In this document: piece by piece, positions 53,511-62,107 of the stretch
Layout: every line of letters begins with the position of its first letter
Position numbering within the stretch: position 1 is the first letter of the stretch
NCBI GenBank assembly: GCA_020635355.1
Contig: JACJZW010000005.1
Coordinates: 124,001 to 188,000, forward strand
Source of the DNA: Flavobacteriales bacterium
GTDB taxonomy: Bacteria; Bacteroidota; Bacteroidia; NS11-12g; UBA9320
Length of the DNA stretch: 64,000 bases
Direction of reading: 5' to 3'
Position numbers and translations under genes: made by a program
The notes under the pieces: generated by a model
The model's input: the letters and a program-made list of their open reading frames with translations, nothing else
What the model was told of the DNA's origin: nothing
Databases searched by the model: none

Positions 53511-54545
53511 ATGAAACCGGACATCCGTGATACTGCCCCAGAAGACTTAAAGAAAACCTTATTGGAATGGGGTGAGAAGTCGTTTCGTGCCGGTCAGATT
53601 CAGGAATGGCTATGGAAAAAGAAGGCTCGGTCCTTTGACGAGATGACCAACTTGTCCAAATCCCTTCGTGAAAAATTAGCAGATCATTTTACGTTTCATG
53701 TCGCCAAAGCCGACATAGTACAAAAGAGCTCCGATGGAACACTCAAGATAGGATTCCGTCTTCACGATGATCACTTTGTAGAAGGTGTTCTGATTCCATC
53801 AGATAGTCGTCAAACTGCATGCATCTCCAGTCAGGTGGGTTGTTCATTGAGCTGTACCTTTTGTGCCACAGGCTACCTAAAACGGGAACGCAATCTTAAG
53901 TTCTATGAGATATTTGACCAGGTCGCGCTGATCAATGATCTCGCTGAGGAACATTATGGTAAAGGGTTGTCCAACATCGTCTATATGGGAATGGGTGAAC
54001 CCTTATTGAATTATAACGAGGTCTTAAAAAGCACCCTGTACATCAGTTCCGAAGACGGCATGGGGATGTCGCCTCAACGCATAACGCTGAGCACAGCGGG
54101 AGTGACAAAAATGATTCGAAAACTGGCAGATGACGGGGTTCGGTTTAACCTCGCCTTATCCCTGCATGCGGCTTCCAACGAAAAGAGATCGAAGATCATG
54201 CCCATTAATGACTCCAATTCCTTGGAAGATCTGGTGGATGCGCTAAACTACTTCTACGATCACACTGGCAATCGTATCACGTTGGAATACTGTGTGATCA
54301 ACAACGTAAATGATCATCTGGAAGATGCTCAGGAACTGGTGGATTTTGCCCAGAAGGTGACGTGTAAGATCAATCTGATTGAATACAACCCCATTGACAT
54401 GGCGGAATACGAGCGATCATCCGGTAACCGAACCATGCGTTTCGCCAAATACCTGGAGGATCACAAAGTCATCGTGAATCTGAGGAGAAGTCGGGGTAAA
54501 GATATTGACGCCGCTTGTGGTCAGTTAGCAAATAAAAATCAATAG
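53511..54545 (+). CDS. rlmN: 23S rRNA (adenine2503-C2)-methyltransferase RlmN
   Basis: Radical-SAM methylation of A2503 in 23S rRNA and A37 of some tRNAs. 344 residues. The CxxxCxxC cluster (Cys111, Cys115, Cys118) is in GCSLSCTFCATG, preceded by SSQVG; GEPLLNYNEV follows, and the second catalytic Cys near residue 336 sits in IDAACGQL. The gene is free-standing, bounded by a terminator upstream and a 386-bp gene-free stretch downstream. Confidence 0.95.
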   Translation: MKPDIRDTAPEDLKKTLLEWGEKSFRAGQIQEWLWKKKARSFDEMTNLSKSLREKLADHFTFHVAKADIVQKSSDGTLKIGFRLHDDHFVEGVLIPSDSRQTACISSQVGCSLSCTFCATGYLKRERNLKFYEIFDQVALINDLAEEHYGKGLSNIVYMGMGEPLLNYNEVLKSTLYISSEDGMGMSPQRITLSTAGVTKMIRKLADDGVRFNLALSLHAASNEKRSKIMPINDSNSLEDLVDALNYFYDHTGNRITLEYCVINNVNDHLEDAQELVDFAQKVTCKINLIEYNPIDMAEYERSSGNRTMRFAKYLEDHKVIVNLRRSRGKDIDAACGQLANKNQ

Positions 54546-54931
54546 GTGTTGCCCATTGTTGGTGATCCTGATCACCACCTTTAACGGATCCTTCTTGGCA
54601 ATCAATAATGGGAAAGAATCAACCGTCAAGAAATTATTTCAACCGATAGCACGTGTTCCGGTTATTTTCGGTAGGGATGCAATTACCCCTACCCCCAGGA
54701 AAGTTCGGACTATTTTAACAACAGATCAACCAGTTGGAAGCGCATCAGCGGATGGTTTCTTTTAGCGCCAAATTTTATTGAACGTTATGGGATTTTGATC
54801 TGAAAAATGTAGGGGCGTATTCGCCCCTTCCCAGTTGAAAATCAACAGAAATCTCGAAATAATATCATCAGCATTCAGGCCATTAAATGGTTGGTTTGCC
54901 CCCAGTGATGGGAGGTTAATGAGTCTACCAA
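54546..54931. other. 386-bp gene-free region between rlmN and the convergent SGNH gene
   Basis: No convincing gene; short open frames lack start context and coding character. It holds three inverted repeats: GGTGATC/GATCACC (54561-54576), GTAGGG/CCCTAC (54671-54692) and AGGGGCG/CGCCCCT (54811-54828). The first could serve the convergent genes as a weak stem; the other two are described separately. Confidence 0.7.
54671..54828. repeat. pair of REP-like palindromes
   Basis: Two palindromes headed by GTAG: GTAGGG (54671-54676)-N10-CCCTAC (54687-54692), and GTAGGGGCG-TATT-CGCCCCT (54809-54828). A GTAG tetranucleotide next to a short hairpin is the arrangement of REP elements handled by RAYT transposases, and pairs of REPs form BIMEs. 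No RAYT gene is in the window. Confidence 0.5.
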
Positions 54932-56626
54932 TCAAGATGCATTTTTTGATTTCAGTGGGACGCCTACTTTTTGATCTGAAGCAGGCACCAGGGTTCGTTT
55001 CTTCCAATCGATGTAGGAGCTCAGTAAGGCGTCATAAAACATCTCACCCACAAACCGGGCTCCGCGGATGTTGAAATGCGTGTAATCCTTGGATGCTAAC
55101 GAAGGCGAGTTTTCTACCCAACTAATCATGGAATTCTCCCCACCCATGGCAGCATATAAATCCCAGAAGGCACAATCCGATGCAAAGGCCGCATTGCGCA
55201 TGGCATCCCTGATTTTAGTAACGTTGGGATAGGATTCATAAACACCGCCTCGTTTTCTACTCATATCACTTGGGCCAATCACAAGGATTGACACGTCCGG
55301 GTATGCCGCTCGAATTGCTTTAAGTTCAGCCAGGAACATTCGCTCATAAAAATCGTAATTCTTTACCGGGTTGGGCACTACATTGATGCCGTACTGCATA
55401 ACAATCAACTTAACTCCAGCTTGCTTAAGCTGCGACGTGTAATAATCCCTTCGGATGGAGCTAAAGCCGGTACCGGAGCTTCCTCGCATCGGGAAATTAT
55501 CTACGGCAATGCCTTGCTGGCCATCCAAAAACACCCCATAAATGGTTGGAGAAAATCCGGTAAAGTTGAGCTTCACTTCTTCACCAACCATTCCGGTATG
55601 CAATACCATCTTCCTTACACCGTTGGTGGGACCTATTTTAAAGCGTTTTACAAGCGAATCAACCTTTACAGTTAGTAAGCAACTATCCACGGCTGAATAC
55701 ATCAGTTCCACGCGATTAAAGGTGCGTACAAGCGGATAGGAGCCCCGTGCACATCGATAACGCAACCAACTGGATTCTACCAATCGCTTTTCATAGATGG
55801 GTTTATAGACGGTATCGAAATGAAATGCCGAAGAATCAAACGGAACCATCTTGACTTCCACCATCGTAGAGTCGGAATGAAACGTATCCTTCTTCATGGC
55901 TTTCACCATAGATTTCATTGGGACCAGTGAATCAAATACCTTTTTTATGATGGTGTCTTCCGCCACTTTTACGGGGACAGCGCCGGTATATTCATAGGAT
56001 GAACCACCAATGCCGTACCATCCCTTCGGATGCCGTGTTTTACCGTAAATGGCATATTTCTTCCAGTCCCTGCTTTCCGATTGAAGCACCGATAGTCGTG
56101 ATCGGCTCACATCGATTGGTAACACGATACCCGGCCCCTTGCCACCAAATCGCAATTGCAATTTGTTCCGCAGGTAGTCCGAAATCCGATCTCCTTCCAA
56201 TTGAGAGTCTCCATAATGCAAAATTCTGAACAGTTCAGGTTCACCAGACTCAAGTGCCCACAGTGCCTTGAAAAAGGTGTTGAGCGCCGTTGAATCTCCG
56301 TTATATTGAATCCTCTTCTCAAGTTCAGGTTCTGTAATTAATGAATCGGCTTCTGCGATTATTTCCTGATCAAACGATGAGGTGTCACCTTCCAAATTCA
56401 ATCCGCTTAGAACGGTGTCCAGGTCAACATATCGCTCTTCGTTGGCGTGAAAGAGATCGGAACCAGAAACAAATTGAAGCTTGAAGTGCTCTCCAAACCA
56501 ACGCTCTCCGGTTGGAAAGGCTAACACCAGCAGGCCCAGAAAAAGGTTAACCACTAGCAGAATGAGCACAATTCTGAAGGGGGAAACCTGTCGGGTTCGA
56601 TGATATTTTTCGAGATCAAACCGCAC
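54932..56626 (-). CDS. membrane-anchored SGNH/GDSL hydrolase
   Basis: 564 residues. Single N-terminal transmembrane segment (about 17-37), then an extracytoplasmic part. Block I FRILHYGDSQLEGDR (GDSQ 139-142) and block V DYTHFNIRGARF near residue 520 give the Ser and His/Asp residues; LIVMQYGINV is block III. Encoded 6 bp after the transglycosylase-like gene, so probably active on peptidoglycan, for example in O-acetyl removal; that role is inferred from context. Confidence 0.78.
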   Translation of the reverse strand: MRFDLEKYHRTRQVSPFRIVLILLVVNLFLGLLVLAFPTGERWFGEHFKLQFVSGSDLFHANEERYVDLDTVLSGLNLEGDTSSFDQEIIAEADSLITEPELEKRIQYNGDSTALNTFFKALWALESGEPELFRILHYGDSQLEGDRISDYLRNKLQLRFGGKGPGIVLPIDVSRSRLSVLQSESRDWKKYAIYGKTRHPKGWYGIGGSSYEYTGAVPVKVAEDTIIKKVFDSLVPMKSMVKAMKKDTFHSDSTMVEVKMVPFDSSAFHFDTVYKPIYEKRLVESSWLRYRCARGSYPLVRTFNRVELMYSAVDSCLLTVKVDSLVKRFKIGPTNGVRKMVLHTGMVGEEVKLNFTGFSPTIYGVFLDGQQGIAVDNFPMRGSSGTGFSSIRRDYYTSQLKQAGVKLIVMQYGINVVPNPVKNYDFYERMFLAELKAIRAAYPDVSILVIGPSDMSRKRGGVYESYPNVTKIRDAMRNAAFASDCAFWDLYAAMGGENSMISWVENSPSLASKDYTHFNIRGARFVGEMFYDALLSSYIDWKKRTLVPASDQKVGVPLKSKNAS

Positions 56627-56632
56627 GGCAGA

Positions 56633-57835
56633 TCAATCTTTCCGGATTAGCTGATCCTTTTGATACCCGCTCATTCCGTTGATCTTGGAGTATTTGTCGT
56701 AATCGGAGGCCGACACATAGATCTTGATGCGCTGATTTACATTGATTTGGTCGCCTCGGATGTTATTCCATCTCCGCACATCTGAGATACGTACATCATA
56801 GAGATCAGCAATTTTCCCCAGGTAATCACCCTTCTTCACCGTGTAATACAACACCTTTTGAGTGGACGTGGATGGCGCGGGCGACATCTCCGGCTCTTGT
56901 GTGGTGGGTCTATCCATCTCCAAAGATGGCTTTGGCTCATTAGCCGAATCCTTTTTGGAAAGCACCTGATAGGTATAAACAGAATCACCCAGGCTGTAAA
57001 AACGACCGACTTTTTCGAATGGTACATTCAGATAGTAGGTTCGTTCTGTGTGCGGTATGACTTGTTTCTTGTAAATAGGATTTAAGTTTTTGAGGGAATC
57101 ATAATTGACTTCCAATGCCCGACTCATCTGAAAAATGGTGGTCCATTGTGTAATGGGCACCGATTCAACTCCTATCCGCTCAATTTTTATCGTTTTGATG
57201 CTGTGATCCGTGGCATAATGATGAATGTAAACGGAGGCAATGAAATTGGGCACGATACTTTGATATCGAACCGGAAGAACCTCATGAACCTTCCAATAAT
57301 CTGTTGTTCCGGCCTTTCGTATGGCTTTGTTTACTTCAACTTCTCCGCTGTAAAAGGCTACCATGATGAGTCGCCAATCCGTGTACAATCGTTTTAAATC
57401 TGTTAAGTGACGGAGAGCAGCTGACGTGGCTCGCTTTTCGTCCCGACGCTCATCTACATAACTGCTGAGGTGTAATCCATATTCCTTTGCGGTTAGATAA
57501 CGCATCTGCCAAATTCCCGATCCACCGTCGTCTGAAACCTTCCATTGATCATATCGGCTCATGGCTGCCGGAAGATATTTCAATTCAACCGGTAGCTTGT
57601 AAGCTTTTAGCGAGTCTTCTATCATCGGCGTAAGCAAAGCCGACCAACCCAATAGTTTAGACGTAGAATTGCTATCGTTCCGAACCAGATTCTGAATGGC
57701 TTCATCCACGAAATCGTTTGCAGTATAGGGAATGGTGGATGGCAGCTTGGCCAACCGCTTGGCAAACAGACCCGATTGGCTATAACCGGAACTGGCCATC
57801 ACCAACAGAACCAGAAAACTGAGTGCGTTCTTCAT
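56633..57835 (-). CDS. MltD-like transglycosylase-fold protein with LysM; catalytic Glu replaced
   Basis: 400 residues; signal peptide to GYSQ (about residue 20). The SLT-like fold is clear (LPVELKYLPAA, GSGIWQMRYLTAKEYGLHLS, AFYSGEVEVNKAI), but at the position of the catalytic Glu of KYLPVIES-type sequences there is Met92 (KYLPAAMSRYD). A second mid-region resembles a LysM-like unit and the C-terminal LysM (VKKGDYLGKIADLYDV then WNNIRG, about 330-375) is intact. Likely a peptidoglycan-binding pseudo-enzyme, or an enzyme using another residue. ATGA overlap with gatA. Confidence 0.8.
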   Translation of the reverse strand: MKNALSFLVLLVMASSGYSQSGLFAKRLAKLPSTIPYTANDFVDEAIQNLVRNDSNSTSKLLGWSALLTPMIEDSLKAYKLPVELKYLPAAMSRYDQWKVSDDGGSGIWQMRYLTAKEYGLHLSSYVDERRDEKRATSAALRHLTDLKRLYTDWRLIMVAFYSGEVEVNKAIRKAGTTDYWKVHEVLPVRYQSIVPNFIASVYIHHYATDHSIKTIKIERIGVESVPITQWTTIFQMSRALEVNYDSLKNLNPIYKKQVIPHTERTYYLNVPFEKVGRFYSLGDSVYTYQVLSKKDSANEPKPSLEMDRPTTQEPEMSPAPSTSTQKVLYYTVKKGDYLGKIADLYDVRISDVRRWNNIRGDQINVNQRIKIYVSASDYDKYSKINGMSGYQKDQLIRKD

Positions 57836-59256
57836 GATTTCATTAATTCATACAGATAACCGGCCGCTGCCAACAGATCGGCTTCACCAAAATGCCGATT
57901 CATCAACTGCAATCCAAATGGCATTCCATTACCGCTGGTTCCGGTTGGTATGGATATCGCCGGAATGCCGGCCAATGGTGCCTGAACAGTATAAATATCT
58001 GCGAGGTACATGGCAATTGGATCTTCCGACTTATCTCCCAGTTTAAATGCCGATGAAGGCGTGGTAGGTAAAAGGATAAAGTCGAAATTCTGAAGAATTT
58101 TTTCTGTTTCGATCCGAATAACGTTCCGAACCTTCTGACCCTTTGTGTAATACGCATCGTAATGATCCGAACTCAACACAAAGGTTCCGGTCATAATCCG
58201 GCGCTGAACTTCGGCTCCAAATCCTTCGGAACGGCTCTTTTTGAATGTTGATTCCAAGTCCACAGCTTTTTCGGAACGATGACCATACATCAATCCGGAA
58301 TAGCGTGCCAGATTGGATGAGGCTTCCGCCGTAGTTAACACGTAATAGCAAGGAACCATGTAGTTCAAAAAAGGAAATTGAACTGCCTCAACAGTATGCC
58401 CGGCATTTCGTAACCGGGAAATGGCTTCCTCTGTATGAGCTTTTACCTCCGGAGAAATTCCGGGATCGGTTAAGCAATCTTCGATGTAGGCAAATCGCTT
58501 CGGAGTGTTAAAATCCAACTGTTCGCTGTATGATTCAACCTCCTTTCGGGAAACGGTGGCATCATGCTCATCGGCTCCGGAAATAACTTCAAGAATCAAA
58601 GCCATATCCTCCACCGAATTGGTAACAGGCCCAATTTGATCAAATGAGGAGGCGTAGGCCAGTAATCCCCATCGGGATACCCGACCGTACGTAGGCTTTA
58701 TTCCGAAGGTACCGGTGAAGGACGCAGGTTGGCGCACAGATCCGCCAGTATCTGATCCCAAGGTGGCCATGCACATTCCGGCTTGAACGGCAACAGCTGA
58801 TCCACCGGACGAACCACCGGGAACATAATCGGGGTTGGCAGCATTCCGAACAGGTCCGTAGGCACTGTTCTCATTGCTGGCCCCCATGGCAAATTCATCA
58901 CAATTTAATCGTCCGATGATGATGGCATCCTCGGCCAACAAACGATCGGTTACCGTCGCGCTAAATACCGATTCAAATCCTTCCAGGATTCTGGATGATG
59001 CCGATACATGATGTCCGGCATAGGCGATGTTGTCCTTAAGTCCGATCACCAACCCGGCCAGTTTTCCGGCTGTACCGTCCTTAAAGCGTTGATCAACTTG
59101 CTGAGCACGCTCAAGAGCCTCTTCAGAATAAACTTCCAAAAAAGCGTTCAAATGCTCCTGATCGCGAATGGTTGAGAGAAATTGATTTACGAGTTCAACA
59201 CATGAAGTTGAACCCGATCGAATCGCTTGTTGATACTCCCGAAGTGTGTGGGGCAT
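57832..59256 (-). CDS. gatA: aspartyl/glutamyl-tRNA amidotransferase subunit A
   Basis: 474 residues. Amidates mischarged Glu-tRNA(Gln) or Asp-tRNA(Asn) as part of GatCAB. The amidase signature has Lys74 (GLKDNI), the cis-Ser in GGSSGGSAVAV (148-157) and nucleophile Ser173 in DTGGSVRQPASF. The gatB and gatC genes are not adjacent. Its start is 5 bp from tatA and its stop overlaps the transglycosylase-like gene. Confidence 0.94.
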   Translation of the reverse strand: MPHTLREYQQAIRSGSTSCVELVNQFLSTIRDQEHLNAFLEVYSEEALERAQQVDQRFKDGTAGKLAGLVIGLKDNIAYAGHHVSASSRILEGFESVFSATVTDRLLAEDAIIIGRLNCDEFAMGASNENSAYGPVRNAANPDYVPGGSSGGSAVAVQAGMCMATLGSDTGGSVRQPASFTGTFGIKPTYGRVSRWGLLAYASSFDQIGPVTNSVEDMALILEVISGADEHDATVSRKEVESYSEQLDFNTPKRFAYIEDCLTDPGISPEVKAHTEEAISRLRNAGHTVEAVQFPFLNYMVPCYYVLTTAEASSNLARYSGLMYGHRSEKAVDLESTFKKSRSEGFGAEVQRRIMTGTFVLSSDHYDAYYTKGQKVRNVIRIETEKILQNFDFILLPTTPSSAFKLGDKSEDPIAMYLADIYTVQAPLAGIPAISIPTGTSGNGMPFGLQLMNRHFGEADLLAAAGYLYELMKS

Positions 59257-59261
59257 GGGGC

Positions 59262-59480
59262 TTATCCCTTGTCCGAATTATTCTTTGTTTGATCCTCGCG
59301 CATGCCGTCTTCGATGTGCTTCTTGACATCATTCTTGGCATTGTTGAATTCACGAATTCCCTGACCGATTCCACGCATCAGTTCCGGGATTTTTCGTCCA
59401 CCGAACAACAAAACGACAGCCAGCAGAATCAAACCCCATTCAGGAATTCCAAAAGCGAGCAAAATTGACAATAGTGTCAT
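59262..59480 (-). CDS. tatA: Sec-independent protein translocase TatA/E
   Basis: 72 residues from ATG 59480. The frame is open about 110 nt further upstream but only this start gives the canonical layout: membrane helix (GIPEWGLILLAVVLLFGGRK, residues 11-30), the FGGRKIPELMRGIG hinge and an amphipathic helix with charged tail. A cluster of tatA, gatA, LysM protein and SGNH hydrolase is thus carried on one strand with 5- and 6-bp gaps. Confidence 0.93.
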   Translation of the reverse strand: MTLLSILLAFGIPEWGLILLAVVLLFGGRKIPELMRGIGQGIREFNNAKNDVKKHIEDGMREDQTKNNSDKG

Positions 59481-59688
59481 GGATAAAAATATTTGGCTCA
59501 AAGGTAGTGAAATTCTACCGTTGGAGCAGATTTCAAGCGTGGCATCACCAATGCTCAAAACATCACGTAAAACATTGATTATCAAATTCAATTCATCTCA
59601 CACGTCCATCTATCCGTTCGGGCTGATTTCAGGAGGTCAATTCAGGTGAACACCATTATCCGTATTTTCGGCGCTCAATCCATTACAC

Positions 59689-60210
59689 ATGATTAAACGT
59701 CCATTTAATCTTCATGCCTGGATCGAGGAACATCGGCATGAACTAAAACCTCCGGTTGGCAATCGAAATCTTTACAAGGATGCAGGTGATTATATTGTAA
59801 TGATCGTTGCCGGGCCTAACGCCCGAAAGGATTACCATTACAATGAGACCGAAGAGTTGTTCTATCAACTGGAAGGCTCCATTACGGTTCGGATCCAGGA
59901 GGACGGTAAACCGGTTGATGTTCATCTCGACGCCGGCGATATGTTCCTGCTGCCCGGAAAAGTTCCTCACAGCCCCATGCGCTCGGAAGGCAGTATTGGA
60001 TTGGTTGTTGAATTAAAACGACCGGATGCCACCGATGGATTGCTTTGGTTCTGCGAAAAGTGCAACAACAAGCTCCACGAGGCCTATTTCACCCTCAACG
60101 ATATTGAGCAGGACTTCTTACCGAGATTTCGGGAATTCTATGGTTCTGAGGAGATGAGAACCTGTTCAAACTGCGGTCATGTTATGGATACCGATCCTCG
60201 ATTTGTTTAA
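59689..60210 (+). CDS. nbaC: 3-hydroxyanthranilate 3,4-dioxygenase
   Basis: Opens the ring of 3-hydroxyanthranilate to 2-amino-3-carboxymuconate semialdehyde, in the kynurenine pathway. 173 residues; cupin fold with iron ligands His50, Glu56 and His94 (KDYHYNETEELFYQ, GKVPHSPMR), and the bacterial rubredoxin-like second metal site CEKC (122-125) and CSNC (159-162). 15 bp before the ACMSD gene. Confidence 0.93.
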   Translation: MIKRPFNLHAWIEEHRHELKPPVGNRNLYKDAGDYIVMIVAGPNARKDYHYNETEELFYQLEGSITVRIQEDGKPVDVHLDAGDMFLLPGKVPHSPMRSEGSIGLVVELKRPDATDGLLWFCEKCNNKLHEAYFTLNDIEQDFLPRFREFYGSEEMRTCSNCGHVMDTDPRFV

Positions 60211-60225
60211 GCACCTACTGAACTG

Positions 60226-61233
60226 ATGTCGCAATACAAACTGGATATTCACGCCCACATTATGCCGGGCACCTGGCCGTCTCTGAAAGAGAAATATGGT
60301 TACGGTGGTTTCATTCAACTGGTGGATGAAGCAGATACAGGCGCTAAACGAATGATGCGCGACGACGGCGTTTTTTTTCGGCGTGTTGAACAAAATTGTT
60401 ACGATCCGGAGGCCATTCTGAACGACATGGATGAGAACGGTGTTTCGAAGATGGTGCTCTGTAACATCCCGGTTCTCTTTTATTACTGGGCCAAGCCACA
60501 ACATACCCTCGAGTGGAGCCAGTTTCTAAATGATTTTTTCACCCAGATTCAGGACGATTATCCGGATCGGTTTGTTGGACTTGGCACCTTGCCCATGCAG
60601 GACGTTGGTTTAGCAATCAAGGAGCTGGAACGATGCAAGGCTCTTGGTCTTCCCGGGGTGGAAATTGGATCACACATCGAAAAAAACAACCTGGATCATC
60701 CGGATTATTTTCCGTTTTGGGAGGCTGCACAGGACTTGGATATGGCCATCTTCATTCATCCCTGGGAAATGATGGGACAGGCCGATATGCAGAAATATTG
60801 GTTACCATGGTTGGTAGGCATGCCCGCCGAAACCAGTCGGGCGATATGCAGTATGATGTTTGGAGGTGTGTTTGATAAGTTCCCCAACCTTCGCGTGATG
60901 TTTGCGCATGGCGGTGGTTCATTTGCCCATACCCTTGGACGCATCTCGCATGGATGGCATTGTAGGCCCGACCTCGTTAACATCAATGATGTAGCCGATC
61001 CGTACGATTATCGCGGTAAGTTTTGGGTCGATGGCATTACGCATGACAAGGATGCCCTGCGCTATTTGATCAGCGTGATGGGGGAAGATCGGATTTCCTA
61101 CGGAACCGATTATCCCTTTCCTCTGGGCGATTTACAACACGGGAGATTCATTCAGGAAATGGACGACTTAAGTCAGGCCACCAAAGACAAATTATTCTTT
61201 CAGAACGCACTCGAATTCCTGGGCATCAATTGA
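60226..61233 (+). CDS. nbaD: 2-amino-3-carboxymuconate-6-semialdehyde decarboxylase (ACMSD)
   Basis: 335 residues, amidohydrolase fold. HAH at 9-11 (LDIHAHIMPG), RVEQNCYDPEAILNDMDENG, IFIHPWEM and FAHGGGSFAH provide zinc ligands; YGTDYPFPLG holds the catalytic Asp. It removes CO2 from the HAAO product, directing carbon to 2-aminomuconate rather than quinolinate. Co-transcribed with nbaC; overlaps the convergent hydrolase by 8 nt. Confidence 0.93.
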   Translation: MSQYKLDIHAHIMPGTWPSLKEKYGYGGFIQLVDEADTGAKRMMRDDGVFFRRVEQNCYDPEAILNDMDENGVSKMVLCNIPVLFYYWAKPQHTLEWSQFLNDFFTQIQDDYPDRFVGLGTLPMQDVGLAIKELERCKALGLPGVEIGSHIEKNNLDHPDYFPFWEAAQDLDMAIFIHPWEMMGQADMQKYWLPWLVGMPAETSRAICSMMFGGVFDKFPNLRVMFAHGGGSFAHTLGRISHGWHCRPDLVNINDVADPYDYRGKFWVDGITHDKDALRYLISVMGEDRISYGTDYPFPLGDLQHGRFIQEMDDLSQATKDKLFFQNALEFLGIN

Positions 61234-62107
61234 TTCTCTGAGAATTCAGGACAGAATCCATTTCCATGATGGCTTCTGTGATGATCTGATGATTGGTGAA
61301 TGGGATGAAATGATTCAATTCCGAATACCGGTGAATTTTCAGATAAGAAACGGAATCCAAATGATTTTCGGCAAACGACGCATTCCCGGATGGAACCAAA
61401 TTATCACGCCCTCCTTGAATCACAATCACCGGCATTTTTAGCCTACACCAACGTGGTTCAAGTTGCTCCAAATCCCATTTAAGCGGGATGATTTCGGCAT
61501 TTGACGTGGTCATAAAATCAGGCAACAGCCATTTTCCAAAAACACTGTTGGCGGGTTTGCGCCACCATTCATAAGGTTCAAGATCCGGATCAATAGACCC
61601 GGCCACGATGATCAACCCAGCTATTCGATCCGAAAAATCGGCAGCGATTTGACCAATCAGCGGCCCACCATAGCTGTGACCAACCAGGATGATGGTCCTG
61701 TTCGTAAACGAATCGAGTACATTTTTTAACAAGGAAGCCTGTTGAGCCAAACTGGGTACAGGATCACCAAAATTTGAATATCCAAAACCTGGTCGGTCCA
61801 CGCTAATCATTTCAAACGATGATTGAAGTGAGCTATCTAATAGATTGTTATTAAAATTATTAGAAGCTCCAGGAGATCCATGTACAAAACATAACACGGG
61901 ACGTCGTTCATCGTGTACCCCGGTTTGAATGTAATGCAAGCTGTAATTACCCGCGCGTATCATGCGGGATTGGACCTGATAACCTGCTTTCCCAAACGTA
62001 TCCTTGGCCTGTTTCTGGGAATCGCGAAATGTAAAGCAGCCTGCAAGTTTGATTAAAGTAATCAAACCTAATAAAATGTATATCAGTATTTTAAATACTC
62101 CTTTCAA
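61226..62107 (-). CDS. alpha/beta-hydrolase, probable lipoprotein
   Basis: 293 residues. The N-terminal hydrophobic segment ends in LAGC (Cys24), a possible lipobox. HG oxyanion motif CFVHGSPGAS, nucleophile elbow VGHSYGG, acid in VIQGGRDNLVPSG and a terminal His in LNHFIPF complete a catalytic triad. Substrate unknown. Overlaps the 3' end of the ABC exporter gene (17 nt), so likely coexpressed with it. Confidence 0.78.
   Translation of the reverse strand: MKGVFKILIYILLGLITLIKLAGCFTFRDSQKQAKDTFGKAGYQVQSRMIRAGNYSLHYIQTGVHDERRPVLCFVHGSPGASNNFNNNLLDSSLQSSFEMISVDRPGFGYSNFGDPVPSLAQQASLLKNVLDSFTNRTIILVGHSYGGPLIGQIAADFSDRIAGLIIVAGSIDPDLEPYEWWRKPANSVFGKWLLPDFMTTSNAEIIPLKWDLEQLEPRWCRLKMPVIVIQGGRDNLVPSGNASFAENHLDSVSYLKIHRYSELNHFIPFTNHQIITEAIMEMDSVLNSQRIN

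Noticed and set aside
54556..54765. Short open frame of 69 codons in the rlmN downstream gap
   Set aside because: Spans palindromic sequence, has no family resemblance and no credible start region.
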